Shown in pieces: positions 1-11,458 of a stretch of 64,000 nucleotides of DNA. The stretch covers positions 19,869,278 through 19,933,277 of the forward strand of contig NC_080689.1 of NCBI RefSeq assembly GCF_030445035.2, given 5' to 3'. The notes under the pieces were generated by a model. The model searched no databases and was not told where the DNA came from. It was given only the letters and a program-made list of their open reading frames with translations. How positions within the stretch are numbered: the first letter of the stretch is position 1; each line of letters begins with the position of its first letter. Both the position numbers and the translations under genes were made by a program. This DNA comes from Dasypus novemcinctus. Its lineage: Eukaryota > Chordata > Mammalia > Cingulata > Dasypodidae.

Positions 1-148
1 GCAGGCTGCACTTTCTTTCGCGCTGGGCGGCTCTCCTTATGGGGGCACACTCCTTGCCCATGGGGCTCCCCATGCATGGCAGGGCTCTCCTTACACATAT
101 CAGCACTGCGCGTGGGCCAGCTCCACATGGGTCAAGGAGGCCCGGAGT
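1..148 (-). repeat. DAS-type SINE, cut by window edge
   Basis: The middle of the SINE is read in antisense, ending near the words that follow its tRNA-like head. Its 3' tail lies outside the window. It sits in the last intron of BIRC6. Confidence 0.85.
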
Positions 149-448
149 GTTGGTGGCTTTAAAACCAAGTTCTGTATTCATTGGCAGAACCATGGCCACC
201 GGAAAGTAAATTGGGGAAAAAATAAAGGTAAAATTTATGTAAGTTCAGAGGCCTAAATTCCTACCTAAAAATATATAGGAAAGAGCACTCCTTTTAACAA
301 TTTATTGAAATTGACAGTTTATAAAATTAAACATGATTACAGGTACTGAGCCGATAGAGTTTTGTTGAGCTCTTTGAAGATGATAGCAGAACATGCCTCA
401 TGAATGCCTTTTTTTTTTAATTCCTTTAGCCTTTCTCTGTGCCTTATT

Positions 449-705
449 TTTTTTAGAAAAAGATTTATTGATTTATTTATCCCCGCCCCCTCCCCCATTG
501 TTTGCACTCATCTGCTCTCTGTGTCCATTCACTGTGTGCTGGTCTTCTCTTAAGGAGGCACCAGGAACTGAACCCAGGACATCCTGTATGGAAGAGAGGC
601 ACTCAAATCGCTTGAGTCACCTCAGCTTCCTGCTTTGTTGTGTCTCTTATTGTCTTTCCTCTTTGTTTCTCCTTGTTGCATCATCTTGTGCCAGTTTGCC
701 GTCTT
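449..705 (-). repeat. DAS-type SINE, 5'-truncated
   Basis: It starts on the + strand with the reversed tail (AAAGATTTATTGATTTATTT) and is the variant with a second tRNA-like part (GGAACTGAACCCAGGA). It is cut off at 705, where another SINE abuts it. Confidence 0.85.
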
Positions 706-1004
706 TTTTTTTTTTAAGATTTATTTATTTCTCTCTTCTTCCCCATGCAGTTGACTGCTCTCTGTGTCCATTCACTGTGTGTTCTTCTGTGACTGCTTCT
801 ATCCTTATCAGCGGCACCAGGAATCTGTGTTTCTTTTTGTTGTGTCATCTTGCTGTGCCAGCTCTGCATGTGTGCAGCACCACCCCTGGGCAGGCTACAC
901 TTTCTTTCGTGCTGGGCGGCTCTCCGTACGGGGCACACTCCCTGTGCGTGGGGCTTCCCCACATGGGGGACACCCCTGCGTGGCAGGGCACTCCTTGCAC
1001 ACAT
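706..1004 (-). repeat. DAS-type SINE, 5'-truncated, fused to LTR piece
   Basis: The T-run and reversed tail begin at 706. The SINE body reads to CCTTGCACACATC and then changes, without its tRNA-like head, into a stretch that matches the LTR near 6.1 kb. The switch falls in a shared CACATC. Confidence 0.8.
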
Positions 1005-1056
1005 CTCACCCTGTAGCACACCCACAACCCATGTCTCAGGTTGTGCACTTATTTCT
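1000..1056 (+). repeat. LTR fragment, 57 bp exact match to 6109-6165
   Basis: The 57 bases are identical to part of the solo LTR at about 5.94-6.22 kb, just upstream of that LTR's polyadenylation signal. Homology stops sharply at 1056. It is joined directly to the truncated SINE on its left. Confidence 0.7.
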
Positions 1057-2926
1057 CTCTCTTCACCATCAAATAGTTTACGTACAAAGCTTGTAGGCAT
1101 GCTCCAGAAAGGGTTCATAACATGTACTCCAAAGAAATTCAGTGGTCTGTGTCATCAAACTCTTCTGTCCTCAGCATTCACTTGTCTGGTCTTACTGCCA
1201 ACATGCCTCACCCTGTTGCCTTCAAAGCAGTGGTCTCAGCTGCCGAGCCACGGCACCGGCCCAGTCCCAGCTTGCTACCTGCTTTGCCCTCACTCATTTA
1301 CTCTTTAAAGTGTCTCCTCAAACTATTGTCTACTCTGAGCTTTCTCCTGAACTAAATAACTGATACTTTTTTTCATTGGATGCCCTGTCATCATCTCATT
1401 AAAGATCTCAGTTGGAAATTGTCTTCCCTCAAATCAGGTTTTCTAACTTTCTATAGTCACTTAATTTTTAACCATTTTTCTCTGTCTTAAAATTCTCTGG
1501 CTTTATTTAATTTCTTCTTCACCCACCACACCTTGTCTGTCACTAGGTCCTGTCAGTGCTGCCTTCCTAAGGGAATGCCTCAACCCCCATCCCCTATCCC
1601 ATTATTTCTATTCTGTTCAAAAAGCTTTGTCTGTTTGACCAATGGCTAAAGTCCAACTTCTTACAGCTCTTTTTATTTCAGTCAGTCTTTTTATATCCCA
1701 AATTCCTTTACTCTCTTGTTTCTATGATACCTTGACCTAGAAATCTCCATCCCTGAATAAATCCAAATTAATAACATTTTAATTATACCTTTGCTTCTGA
1801 ATGCTACTAGAAAAAAATGTATGCAGCTATCCAGTGTGATCCCACAATAAGGACTATTCCCACCTCAACCGGGTCCTCACAGTCAATGGATTTTTCTCTA
1901 TCCTTTTGTTAAAGTGTTTTCTCCTATTTCCCACATTGAAAGGAAGAACAAGGTTAGAGAAGCAGGTTTTTTTTTTTTCTTTTTTCAATTTATCAGCATG
2001 TAAATATACTTTGAAAACTTACAAGCAGCTGCAGTTGTCTTATCCTGTTTATATATATTTCATCTCCATCCAGAATTTAGTCTGTGAGATCATACTATAT
2101 TATATCTTCCTTATTCTGCTCATTGCCTTTTTATTATCAGTGCTTAACATACTGCCTCATGCATAAAAAATGTTCTATAAATGTTGGTTAGGTAATTTTC
2201 GAAGTCAGCTATTAACTAAATTTCAGAGTCCTGCAGATGATATGTGAGGTCATTCTCTCTAACCAGAAAAATCATAAACCAATATTTGTAGACAACAAAC
2301 CGTTCTTGTAACATCTCTATACAGCCTTCCCTAAATGGAAGTATGGGGTAATCATAAGTTATTTAATCTCTCTTGATATTCTTTATCATTTGTTTTAAAA
2401 AACAACTCATAGTAAAAGTATTGTCCTGAAGATGAAACAATTAGTGTGAAACATTTTGCGTACGACCCAATACTTAATGTTCGTTCATTAATATAGCAAA
2501 TTAACGTTATACTAGTTTAACTGATGGATTTTCTTTCTCTGAAAAATATGTAGAGATGCAACATATATAAGTCAAGGAGTTACTGTCTTTAAGTTGAAAA
2601 AGTATGTGATGTCCTATAGGTTATCAGTAATGCTCTTTTTGTTGCAGAGTTTTGGGACGGGTGGAGTTAGCTGGCATGTTGCTCAGGATTTTTCAGTAAC
2701 ATCAACTATTTTGAGATTAGAGGTTTTTGCCAGTTTCGTGCACTACTGTATCTAGTGCCTGTAATAGTAGCTAGCATAAGGAAGTGCTCAATAAATATTT
2801 GTAGGCTTAATGGTTTAGGGTCTTTTGTTTGTTTGTTTGCATAAACCTGCTTCCTCCCTCAAATGACCTTGTGTTAGAATCCCAGGGATACAGTTCTAAT
2901 AGCAGTTATCTTTTCCCTCTATGTAG
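1057..2926 (+). other. BIRC6: BIRC6 last intron, remaining part
   Basis: I see no exon here. The stretch is AT-rich and mostly unique. Two weak L2/MIR-like 3' ends are visible near 2130-2185 and 2740-2815, the second with the typical AGTGCTCAATAAATATTTG. The intron ends in a pyrimidine-rich tract and TATGTAG at 2926. Confidence 0.6.
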
Positions 2927-3106
2927 CGTCACACTGCTCAGCTCCGAGAAGAGCTACTAAAACTTCCCTGCCCTGAAGGCTTGGATCCTGATTCCAATGA
3001 TGCCTCAGAGATATGCAGTGCCACAGCAGGTGCTGAGGAAACTCTACTGCATGATCAGGTCAAACCCAGCAGCAGTAAAGAACTCCCCACTGACTTCAAA
3101 TTATGA
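2927..3106 (+). CDS. BIRC6: BIRC6 last coding exon (C-terminal tail)
   Basis: BIRC6 (BRUCE/Apollon) is a very large, mostly Golgi and vesicle-associated protein with an N-terminal BIR domain and a C-terminal ubiquitin-conjugating domain. It ubiquitinates caspases, SMAC and HTRA2 and restrains apoptosis and autophagy. This exon encodes only the last 59 residues, after the UBC domain. The frame opens directly after the acceptor TTTTCCCTCTATGTAG, reads RHTAQLREELLKLPCPEGLD and ends VKPSSSKELPTDFKL before TGA at 3104-3106. I recognise it by close match to the remembered human C-terminus (KPSSSKELPSDFQL). All 60 codons are open. The downstream same-strand neighbour TTC27 supports the assignment. 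The rest of the gene lies left of the window. Confidence 0.93.
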   Translation, partial: RHTAQLREELLKLPCPEGLDPDSNDASEICSATAGAEETLLHDQVKPSSSKELPTDFKL

Positions 3107-4078
3107 GTTGCATTGACATGGACTTCATAGACACACAGGCTTTGAAGCACAAGCCAAATATGTCAATATTTGTATGTAAGAAATTAATTATGTAATAGTT
3201 AATGAAACTGAAGCTATTCTATGCCCTTAAGGAGATCCAGTTTAATTCAAGGTGATCTTTTATTTACCTGTACAAGAGTGTAAACTTTTTTGTGCTTTTA
3301 TTTTTCAATTGTGAGAACCACTGATTGGTATGTTCAACAAATTTGTGTATACAAAGAAATGGATAAATCACTGATATATAAGGGAAACTACCTTAGGAAA
3401 GAATGTTTACTGAATGTTTATTTTTTTTTTTTTTTTTACTGTAGAGTGAGGGGTTGTTAATAAAGAATATATATTGGTCATTCTTATAACTACTATTTAA
3501 AGTCAGCAACTTTTCACTGAATTTGATAGATTTTATGTTTGGCCATATCTTCATGCTCATATTTGATTTCCGAAGACCTCCAACTTCAATAAAATTTAAA
3601 AGGACATACTCCCTCTTTTTTGATTTATTGGTACATTTTTAAAATAATAAATTTGCCATAAAATGCATTATAGCTGGAGACTTGCACTTGTATGGATGAA
3701 TTTATTACACTTAACGTATTTAATTTTATGCCTTCTAATTAAAAAATGCAGAAAAATAAATGAACATGATTTTATTCTGTGCCATCATTTGGGCCTCTGA
3801 ATGTATCTGTTATTTGAATTTAAGCAAATGAAAAGGAATGTCAATTTGAAAAGTCACTCTGAATTGATTTTTCTTTATTACTTTTTTTAATTCTAAAGGG
3901 CTCTTTTTTCCTGGACTTTTTGGTTTTATTAATGAAGTCACATGTATGTATTAAACATTGAGGCTCTTTGGAACAGAGAAGATGTACCCTTCTGGTGCTG
4001 TTACAGTACATTCTGTACCTGCCATACTGGCTCATTTTAATGCAAATTATTCCTAGAGCCAAATAAATAAAGACTTAG
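3107..4078 (+). other. BIRC6: BIRC6 3' UTR (extent inferred)
   Basis: AT-rich sequence without SINEs follows the stop codon. AATAAA signals lie at 3459-3464, 3588-3593 and overlapping at 4062-4067 and 4066-4071. I place the distal end after the last pair because the repeat-free character continues that far. A run of 17 or more T residues begins at 3421. The true cleavage sites cannot be seen from sequence alone. Confidence 0.6.
4062..4071 (+). terminator. BIRC6: Probable distal BIRC6 polyadenylation signal
   Basis: Two overlapping AATAAA hexamers (AAATAAATAAAG), with a GT-containing stretch about 10-30 bases downstream. Earlier AATAAA sites at 3459 and 3588 may give shorter 3' UTRs. Confidence 0.55.
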
Positions 4079-5935
4079 GTGTATTAGTATGACTTGTTTC
4101 TAAGCAGTTTGCCATGGTGTGAAATGCTCTTTCTGCAAAAAATTGGAGACTAAGATCTAAGAACATAAGAAGAAAGATGTTTTTCCAAGACCAGTTATCA
4201 CAAGGTAAAAGCTAAGTTGATTCTTGGTGGTATTTATATAAAATAAAGTGGTACTCTATGGGAACCGTGAATCTGGAGCTGATCAGAAGCAGCTATATTC
4301 TGAATAGTAAGAGGAAATGGGAAGTCTCCTATGTGAGGTGCTCTATTATGTGCAAGTTCCAGAGCACCCATGAATGTGGATAAAGGAGGGACAAACAGGA
4401 TATGATCAGGAAATCAGAGACTCTAAAACATAAAGTATTAGGTCTGGTGGGTAGTGGTCTGTGCTGAGAATGACAAAAGAGGGATAGAGTTAATTTATGA
4501 AATTTGGGTTATTTTCCGCAGGTCTCACCATTAGTCATCAGAAGGTAACTATACTAGTACTATAAGGTCCATTCCTGTTTTTTTAAAAACCAGGACCTTT
4601 TTAAAAATCTAAATTTGAAACCTTTCACATTAAAATGTTCTATCTGGAATCCAGACTTCATTCCAACAAACAGTTGTATGCTCACTCTATATATATAGTA
4701 TGTGGTACAGGTTTCTGTACTTCAGTAGTGAATGACAGATGCAAAAATATTATAGTGCAATATGGTAAGTATTTTGACAGTTATTTATAGGTATTCTTGA
4801 AAGCAAAGACCCCACGCAAAATGTTGAAGAACATTAAGGTAATATGATCGGGAAAAGCTTTCCATGAGACATCCGAGTTTTGAAGAATGAGGAGAACAAA
4901 GTTTGCCAGGTAGGATAACATTATTCCCGACACAATGAGTAAAAGCAGAACTCAGATTAATGGCACCATGTTATTGGATTTTAAGAGGCAAAGTGGGGGT
5001 GATTTAATGAGATGACAGGATATGGTGTTGGAACAATAGCAGGGTCAGGTCATGGAAGATCTTTCCCCTATTAAAGAATGTTGACATATCCTGTAGGTAA
5101 GGGAGACCTCTTGAGTAGCTTTAATTGGGGAAGCAGCATGGTCAGAATTGGTTTAAATAAGTTCATTCTGCCAACTGTTAGGGGGCAAGGAGATCAGTTA
5201 ATAGCCCATTCTAGAGTTCAGGTGGTTGATAATAGCTCGGACAATGAAAGGGTGGAGAGGAAGAGCCAGTTGACAGACTTGGGTAAACATATTTATTTTT
5301 CTATGAGAATAACACAAGCATGTTTATGGGCAAGAGGCCAGGAAAGAAGGGCAAGGTGACGGTCTTGGAAAAGGATGGCACAGGCAGACATAGGATGGCC
5401 TGGGCCCAAGAGATGTGTAGAGAACTTGAAGAAATGCAGGAACTAATGAAGCAAATCAGTCTATTCATTAAACTAATGCTATAAAATTACTATCTTAAAG
5501 AAAAGTACAAAAGTTGCTTAAATACCATTTTAAGAATAAGACAAACTCATCAAATGTCAAAAACAATGTAAACATTTTTTTCTTTGTCTCAAACATTGGC
5601 ATTTAAGGGAAGGATGGTCTGAGGTGAGATGTTCTAGTAGTTATTGTGCCTCAGACTCTATTGAATGGCCAAGGTTTTTGTCCCCAGCCCTTTCTATTAG
5701 AGACTGATACTTTGTAAATTACACTAAAAATGTTGTAGTAATGTCAAATTGCTTACCCTCACTTTCTATACTGATCTCATTGCAGACTGGTACCATCTGT
5801 GGATCACAATTTGAACAGTGCTGTGCTACATAACTCAGCTGAAGAGTCTAGCCAGGCATTACCAATTGTCATTCCTTAAACCAAAGTTAATTATTATTAA
5901 TTATTCAACATTTCTACAATTGAATTTTTTCGCCT
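4079..5935. other. Intergenic, unique plus an old repeat
   Basis: No gene seen. About 4650-5400 resembles an ancient purine-rich interspersed repeat also present near 52.1-52.4 and 62.9-63.4 kb, sharing phrases about small insert-like words such as GGAGACC and GTCAGATT. I cannot name its family. The open stretch at 5078-5359 lies inside it and has no recognisable protein. Confidence 0.4.
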
Positions 5936-5939
5936 TAGT

Positions 5940-6216
5940 ATATACTTTTCCACAAAAGTTAAAAGCCCCAGATAACTCCAAACAACAGGCTTCCACATTG
6001 GCCCCTTGTGAGCCAACAGGTAGGGCAACCAATCAGAACAGCAAACAGCTGGAGCCCCTCCCTGACATTCAGGAAGGTTTTAGAAAGGTATAACTTGGGC
6101 TCCAAGGGCACATCTCACCCTGTAGCACACCCACAACCCATGTCTCAGGTTGTGCACTTATTTCTTTCCTTGTTTCTTAATAAACTCTTTATGCCCTTGC
6201 CTACCCTAAAAAAAAA
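5940..6216 (+). mobile_element. Solo LTR, class I (ERV1)-like
   Basis: A fossil LTR. In order it shows a CCAAT box (GCAACCAATCAG, about 6027), a TATA-like GGTATAACTTGG (about 6087) and a polyadenylation signal TTAATAAACTC (about 6178). The phrase AGCAAACAGCTGG is shared with the LTR of the provirus at 7.7-14.25 kb, so the two are probably related. No internal region is attached. Confidence 0.6.
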
Positions 6217-6595
6217 ATGTCGTATAGGTGGTGCTGAAGTAATCATTTGTTCAAGAACAAGCTTCAAATCTTAAGGGGTAATGAAACTGGTTAGACCAAA
6301 GCATTTCAAGACTTGGAAAGCAGACATGCCCACTCAGTTGAGTTGGAAAGCAGACATGCCCACTCAGTTGAGCTACATACTGGAGAGCAGACCCAATTGT
6401 AGACTTCGTGGGGGTTAGATAGACTTGGAACTGGATGCAAGCAGCCCAGAGAAGAGAACTAGAATGAGGAGCATGACCCAAGCTACTATTCCTGCTGCTG
6501 GCCTTAGGGAGGATGGTCAGGGAGTAGCAGGACTTGTCTCAGGTTCATTTGGTTTCAACAATTTTTAATTTTTTATTATGTTAGGTATGCTATAA
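6217..6595. other. Intergenic, with a 30-bp tandem duplication
   Basis: No gene seen. The only structure is a perfect head-to-tail copy of 30 bases, 6313-6342 and 6343-6372 (unit starts TTGGAAAGCAGACATG). Confidence 0.7.
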
Positions 6596-7430
6596 TATAT
6601 GTCACTGGGAAACTGGGAAAATAGAAAAATATTAAATGAAAAAGTAAACCCTTGATTTTTTTGGTATTTTCTTTCTAATCTATTTTCAGTACTTCAATTT
6701 GCTATGCAATTTGTATACTTTATATATACACTTATCAATTTTTTAACTTAATGTTCTGCATATTTCTTTTTATCATTAAAAAATTAATGGCTTCATCATA
6801 TGGATGTACTTAGCCAACCCCATACTGTTGGACATTTAGGTTGTTTCTGTTTTTCAAATTATAAATAATGCTATGATGATCATGGTTTATATCTTGATTA
6901 TTTCCTAATGATAAAACCTAGAAGGTGAATTACCAGTTTCAAGGTTTGATACATAGTGACATTATTTTCCAGAGAGGTTGTAGTCATTCATATTTCCAGT
7001 ATTAATTAATATTGCCATGCCCTGACCAACAGTGGGGATTAAACTTTTTTAATCTGTCGTTTTTACCTATCATTATCAAAAGTGTCTTCATCTACATTTC
7101 TTCAACAATAAAATTAACATTGTTATGTTTATTAGCCATTTGAATTTCTGCTGTTTCTACTTGGTCAATTATCAGTTTATACCTTTTCCCTACTTTTTTA
7201 TAATTAGAGTATTTTAATAGGTATGAGTTACTTCTATAATATTAGTTTTGTCATACTTATATTTTTCCCAGATGGCCTTTAAATTTTTGTTGAATTTTTT
7301 TCATAGAAGTTTTAAACTATCATGAAATCATCAATCTTTTCCCTTGTGATTTTTAATTGCTTTTATTCTTTGAAAGGGCTTTCCTTGCAAAGACAACTTG
7401 TCTACTCTCTACTCTTTGCCTAATTTCTAG
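6596..7430 (-). mobile_element. Old L1 3' region fragment
   Basis: The AT-rich sequence reads like the 3' part of an ancient L1 in antisense, for example the words around 6840 (TTTAGGTTGTTTCTGTTTTT) and 7010-7040 (GACCAACAGTGGGGATTAAA). It is too worn for a subfamily call. Confidence 0.55.
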
Positions 7431-7689
7431 CAACTTTATCTGTTTCTACTCTTGATCCTGCAAGCTACAGGAGCTGACCTGAGCCCTTTGAACGGTTCAT
7501 TTCCTGAATAGAAGCAGCTTTCTTTGGCCTTCTCTTTTTCCCTTAGCTCCTTGATATGACCCTGTGGTGCTCTATGAGCTCCAGCAAAACACTGAATTTC
7601 TTTTCTTTCTTCATAAGTACTACTACAGTTGCTCTCCTGTGTAAGTTTTCCTGTGCAGGAAGAGATGGCATCGGGTCATGATTTTTTTT
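7431..7689. other. Intergenic remnant before provirus
   Basis: No gene seen. It may be a worn transposon piece, but I recognise no family. Confidence 0.4.
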
Positions 7690-7699
7690 AAAATAGCAA

Positions 7700-7950
7700 A
7701 CAGCTGGGACCTCTCCCCCAAACATTAGCAAAGGGAGGAATACTTAGTGGTTTAAAAAGTAATCTCAAGAGCTAAATCTCTCTGCCTGGAGCGGCCTGTA
7801 AATACACCTGGGGACCCGTAATCTGTTAATTTTCTTCTGTTTCTATTTCCTTCTCCCATTTCCTTAATAAACTACTGGCCTGACTAAACCGGCATGTTCT
7901 TAAATTCTTTTATGTAACATAGCCAAGAACCTAGAAGAAATCCAATTACA
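7700..7950 (+). mobile_element. 5' LTR of the provirus, incomplete
   Basis: It matches 13996-14247 over its whole length. It has a TTTAAAA box, an AATAAA signal near 7865 and ends TCCAATTACA. The upstream part of the LTR is not recognisable. Confidence 0.7.
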
Positions 7951-8044
7951 TTTTGGTGAGCCTGGCGAGAGATCTAGAGTCAGGTAATCTTCCCAGCGAG
8001 GACTGGTGAGTCTAAATTATCAATTATAGCTTGTTTAATGCCGT

Positions 8045-8610
8045 CTTTTGGTTATCCATTTTAAACAGGCTCCCCCACGGGCCCCCACAGAACATAATCC
8101 TGGGCCGCAGGCGCAGCCGGATGCAGTACCTCTCCATGTCCGCACCACACCGAGGCTTCTTGGACTTAACCCTGGCCTGGAGGGCAAGGGCACAGGGTTG
8201 GGGCACAAAGCTGCACTCTGCTGAGATGGTCCTGGCTGAGCTCCAGGTGCAGCAGAGCCACCTTTTCCAGCCTGGATGGGGTGATCCAATGTAAAGCCCC
8301 AGCTTTTTTAGCAGCCACTGGCTCTGCTCCAGGTGCTGGCTGCCACTGCCTTCCGCTGCCCACCGCCCGCTGCACCCCCTTGTGGTGGTGATGGCAGAGC
8401 CCTTCAGGGGTTTGTGCCCCTCCTGGGAAGCCCGGCTTCATTTATGCACCTCCCAGGGTCTGCACTTTGTCGGCCTGCCTTCCTACCCAACCCACCCAGC
8501 TTTCCGGTCTGGGATGGGGTGGGCGGGGCCAATATGGGTGCTGTAGGGCGGCCCACATTCCTTTTCCCAGGGTGGGCATGGACCAGGGGGCCGTGATTTA
8601 ATCTCTCTAC
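8045..8610. other. GC-rich block in the provirus leader
   Basis: This stretch is far more GC-rich than its surroundings and contains several CpGs. It lies between the primer-site region and gag. I could not decide whether it belongs to the original leader or is captured foreign DNA. I recognise no protein in any frame. Confidence 0.4.
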
Positions 8611-9109
8611 TACTGAATTCCTCATTTCAGGTTTGTTGAATGCTTTAGAATGTTTTAGAAACTGAAAATGCCCCCAAGACTGTTGACTGGAATAGTTGAT
8701 CTTAATGGACTTTTAATGTCTGGTTTAGCTGCGAAACTCCCAAGTAGGACCATAAAATGAGACTGCTTCCTAAGACCTCTGCTGGGGCGAGGCGATGGGG
8801 GGGGGGGCAGGGGGTCAAACCAGCCCCTTTTCTAGGAAGAATTGTGCGTGCAGCTTGTTAGCTTCAATTATGAGCCTAGGTCCGGGCATCTCCCAAGTCT
8901 AGGTCTAGGTTGCCCTGGGGATGCTTGGTGGCAAGGGGCTCTGGGATTCCTGGGATGCCAGGAACCAGACAGTCAAATGTTCCCAAGACTTAAATGAACT
9001 GAATCTGTTTGGGAACTAAGTTTTGTCAGTCTTGGACTCTGGGACGCTAAGTCAGCTGACTAATAAAATAGTTTTCGTTGTTCAGTTAATAAAAGTGCTC
9101 TTTTTCCCC

Positions 9110-9640
9110 TAGAATAATGTGTGCAGCCTCTAGCATACCAGCAGATTCCCCACTGGGTTGTATTCTCCAGAACTGGACAACCTTGCCCACCGAAGTGTTG
9201 AAGGAGAAACTCATCTTCTGTGACATCACATGGCCAGCGTGGCCTTGAAAACAGCCAGCAATGGCCTGTTAACAGCGCTCTGAATTATGACCCTATTTTG
9301 CAATTAGACCTGTGTAAAGGGGAGAGGAAGCAGCCAGAGATTCCATATGTCGAACTCTTTATGGTTCTGTATCAGGACATGAGTTTAAATGGATCTTGCA
9401 GGTTGTATTATGCTCAGGAAGTGAAACCACCCCCAGAAAAGAGAGAACCTGAGAAGGAGGGTGACAGCTTAGATGATTCCCTCCCTGGTTCTCCCCCTCC
9501 TGCCTCTACACCCCACCTCTTATGCCCACAGCTAGTCCTGCAGGAGTCACTAGGAGTGGGGCATCTTTCCACCCAAACAGGAGACTTGAGAGCAGCCTCC
9601 ACCCAATAAGGGAAGTAGGGAATGGAGACACAGGAACAAT
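9110..9640 (+). pseudogene. gag remnant (matrix region)
   Basis: A fossil. The short words DSPLGCILQNW, LQLDLCKGER and IPYVELFMVLYQ are typical of matrix-region Gag of class I ERVs related to gammaretroviruses. The reading frame is not intact. Confidence 0.65.
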
Positions 9641-9680
9641 TAGAGTCCATGTTCACTTCTCCCTGACAGATTTAACTCCA

Positions 9681-10128
9681 TGTAACATACGGGGCTAATG
9701 TAGCCTGTGCATAAATTCAAACTTATTTTATATCCAAATAAGCCTAGAAAGCCAATTGAGAAGTATCAACCCTATAGGCTTTCGATATTCAGGGAGGATG
9801 CAAGCCAGATGCATCAAGCTTACCTGGAATGTGGGAGGCTGGTGCTAAAAGTTTACCTGGAATGTGGGGCATATATGTTAAGTCAAGCTTACCTAGAGGA
9901 AATAACCTAATTACTATTCAGATAAAACACTTAAAGAAACTAACAAAAAGTCCTTTTGCATACAAGCACCGTTTGACTCCCCACTCTTATTTCCTCTGTA
10001 TAAAAGGGGCCCAAAAATTTGATTCGGAGCTCAGTTTTTATCAGGACGAGAGTCCGCTGAGTCTGGCCAGTTGAAATAAATCATCTTCCTTCTCAGAATT
10101 CTCACGTCCTGGCCTTCGATACCACATA
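9681..10128 (+). mobile_element. Solo LTR inserted in gag
   Basis: It starts TGTAACATAC and ends near GATACCACA. It has a clear TATA box (TGTATAAAAGGGGCC, about 9999) and AATAAA (about 10075). It separates the two gag remnants. A phrase ACCTGGAATGTGGG occurs twice within it. Class I by general layout. Confidence 0.65.
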
Positions 10129-10139
10129 CACCCAACTTC

Positions 10140-10790
10140 TCTCTGCTACTACAGGATGATTTTCAGAGGACCTAGCTATAATACATTTACCAAGGAATTC
10201 CAGCAGTTAACCTTAAGTTTTGAGCTAACATGGGGAAATGTGCATGTTATTCTAGCCACATGATGCACCCCTGAAGAAAATGCTGCATTTGGGAGGACAT
10301 GCCTATCCATGGTGGCCCAACAGCCTCAGCAACAGCTGTAGAGGCCATGGCAGTCCCAAATACTGACCCTAACTGGAACTACCAAAGGGGACAAGCAGAC
10401 CCAAGGAAAGGAGACCATATGATAGCATGTTTATTAGAGGGAGGGAAAAAAATGTGTCATCAAGTCTGTTAACTATAATAAGCTGCAAGGAATAACCCAG
10501 GAAGAATAGGAAAACCCTGCCCTGTCCCAAGGGAGGCTAGTGGAAACTACGAGAAAGTATACCCAAGTTAATCCAGACTCACCAAAGGGGTAGATTATGT
10601 TAAAAACCTATTTTATCAGCCAGTCAGCTCCAGATATTAGAAGGAAGCTCCAAAAGCTAGCACTAGGACCCCAACCCCCAATGAATTCTCTTTTAGAAGC
10701 AGCTTTTTCCATCTTCAACAACTGGGACAAGGCCATCGAGGAGTCAATGGTGATGTGAAGCAGACTGGTGGGTCACCCTGGCTCAGACTC
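10140..10790 (+). pseudogene. gag remnant (capsid region)
   Basis: A fossil. Short matches to class I ERV capsid are visible (LSFELTWGNVHVIL, TPEENAAFGR, and the stretch corresponding to the capsid C-terminal domain). It is broken. Confidence 0.6.
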
Positions 10791-10799
10791 CAAAACATC

Positions 10800-10963
10800 G
10801 AGTCCTGCTTCAACTGTGGAGAGCATGCCTCTCTCCCACATGGGAGGTTCCAGTTCCTGGTGCCTTCTAAAGAGAAGATGAGGAGACAGTGAGTGCAAAC
10901 AGCAAGGGGGGGAGAGTAAATAATAAATCTTAAAAAAAAAAAACAAACAAAAAACCTGGCAGG
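10800..10963 (+). repeat. DAS-type SINE, 3' part only
   Basis: It holds only the downstream half of the long SINE variant (CTCTCTCCCACATGGGAGG, then AAAGAGAAGATGAGGAGACA) and an A-rich tail. The tRNA-like head is missing. Confidence 0.75.
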
Positions 10964-10964
10964 C

Positions 10965-11455
10965 AAATAAGCCTCTCTCTCAGTTAGAGGCAAAATGGAA
11001 GGGACCTTACTCTGTGGTTTTAATCATTCCCACAACTGTTAAAGTGAAAGGAATTTCCAGCTGGGTATACTTATCCAAAGTGAAGCACCAACGCACCAAA
11101 AGCACCTGATAGGATGTATGACTGCCAGACTGGACAGCCTGAGATACCTTTTCAAGAGACAAACCTAATAGTGTCTGTGTCAAAACCACCTCTTCCCTCT
11201 AACTCTAGCCCAAATGCCAATTCTTAGGGGGAGGACAAGCCAGACACCCCTTTTCCATTTCCTATATTTTCTCCCTATAAAATAACTAAAAGGGCAATGC
11301 CTCTTCTCATCCCCCTCTTAGCTATCTTAACATAACCACTACCATGGAAACAGGGGTTAGCAGTTTATACCAAACCCCGCTGGTCTACAGTCTCTCCCTA
11401 AAGCCAACAGCATAAGGAAACTAGTCATGACTTAGAGGCTCTAAGACAGCAAACG
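10965..11455 (+). pseudogene. pol end / env start remnant
   Basis: A fossil. Its position and composition fit the pol-env junction of the provirus. It is too broken for a detailed call. Confidence 0.4.
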
Positions 11456-11458
11456 AAC

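Noticed and set aside
393-1016. Open stretch of 207 codons on the + strand
   Set aside because: It is translation of antisense SINE sequence. The same low-complexity peptide words recur at every other SINE in the window, so it is not a gene.
8031-8596. Host protein-coding exon in the GC-rich block
   Set aside because: Overlapping open frames exist on both strands but none shows a known domain or good splice sites.
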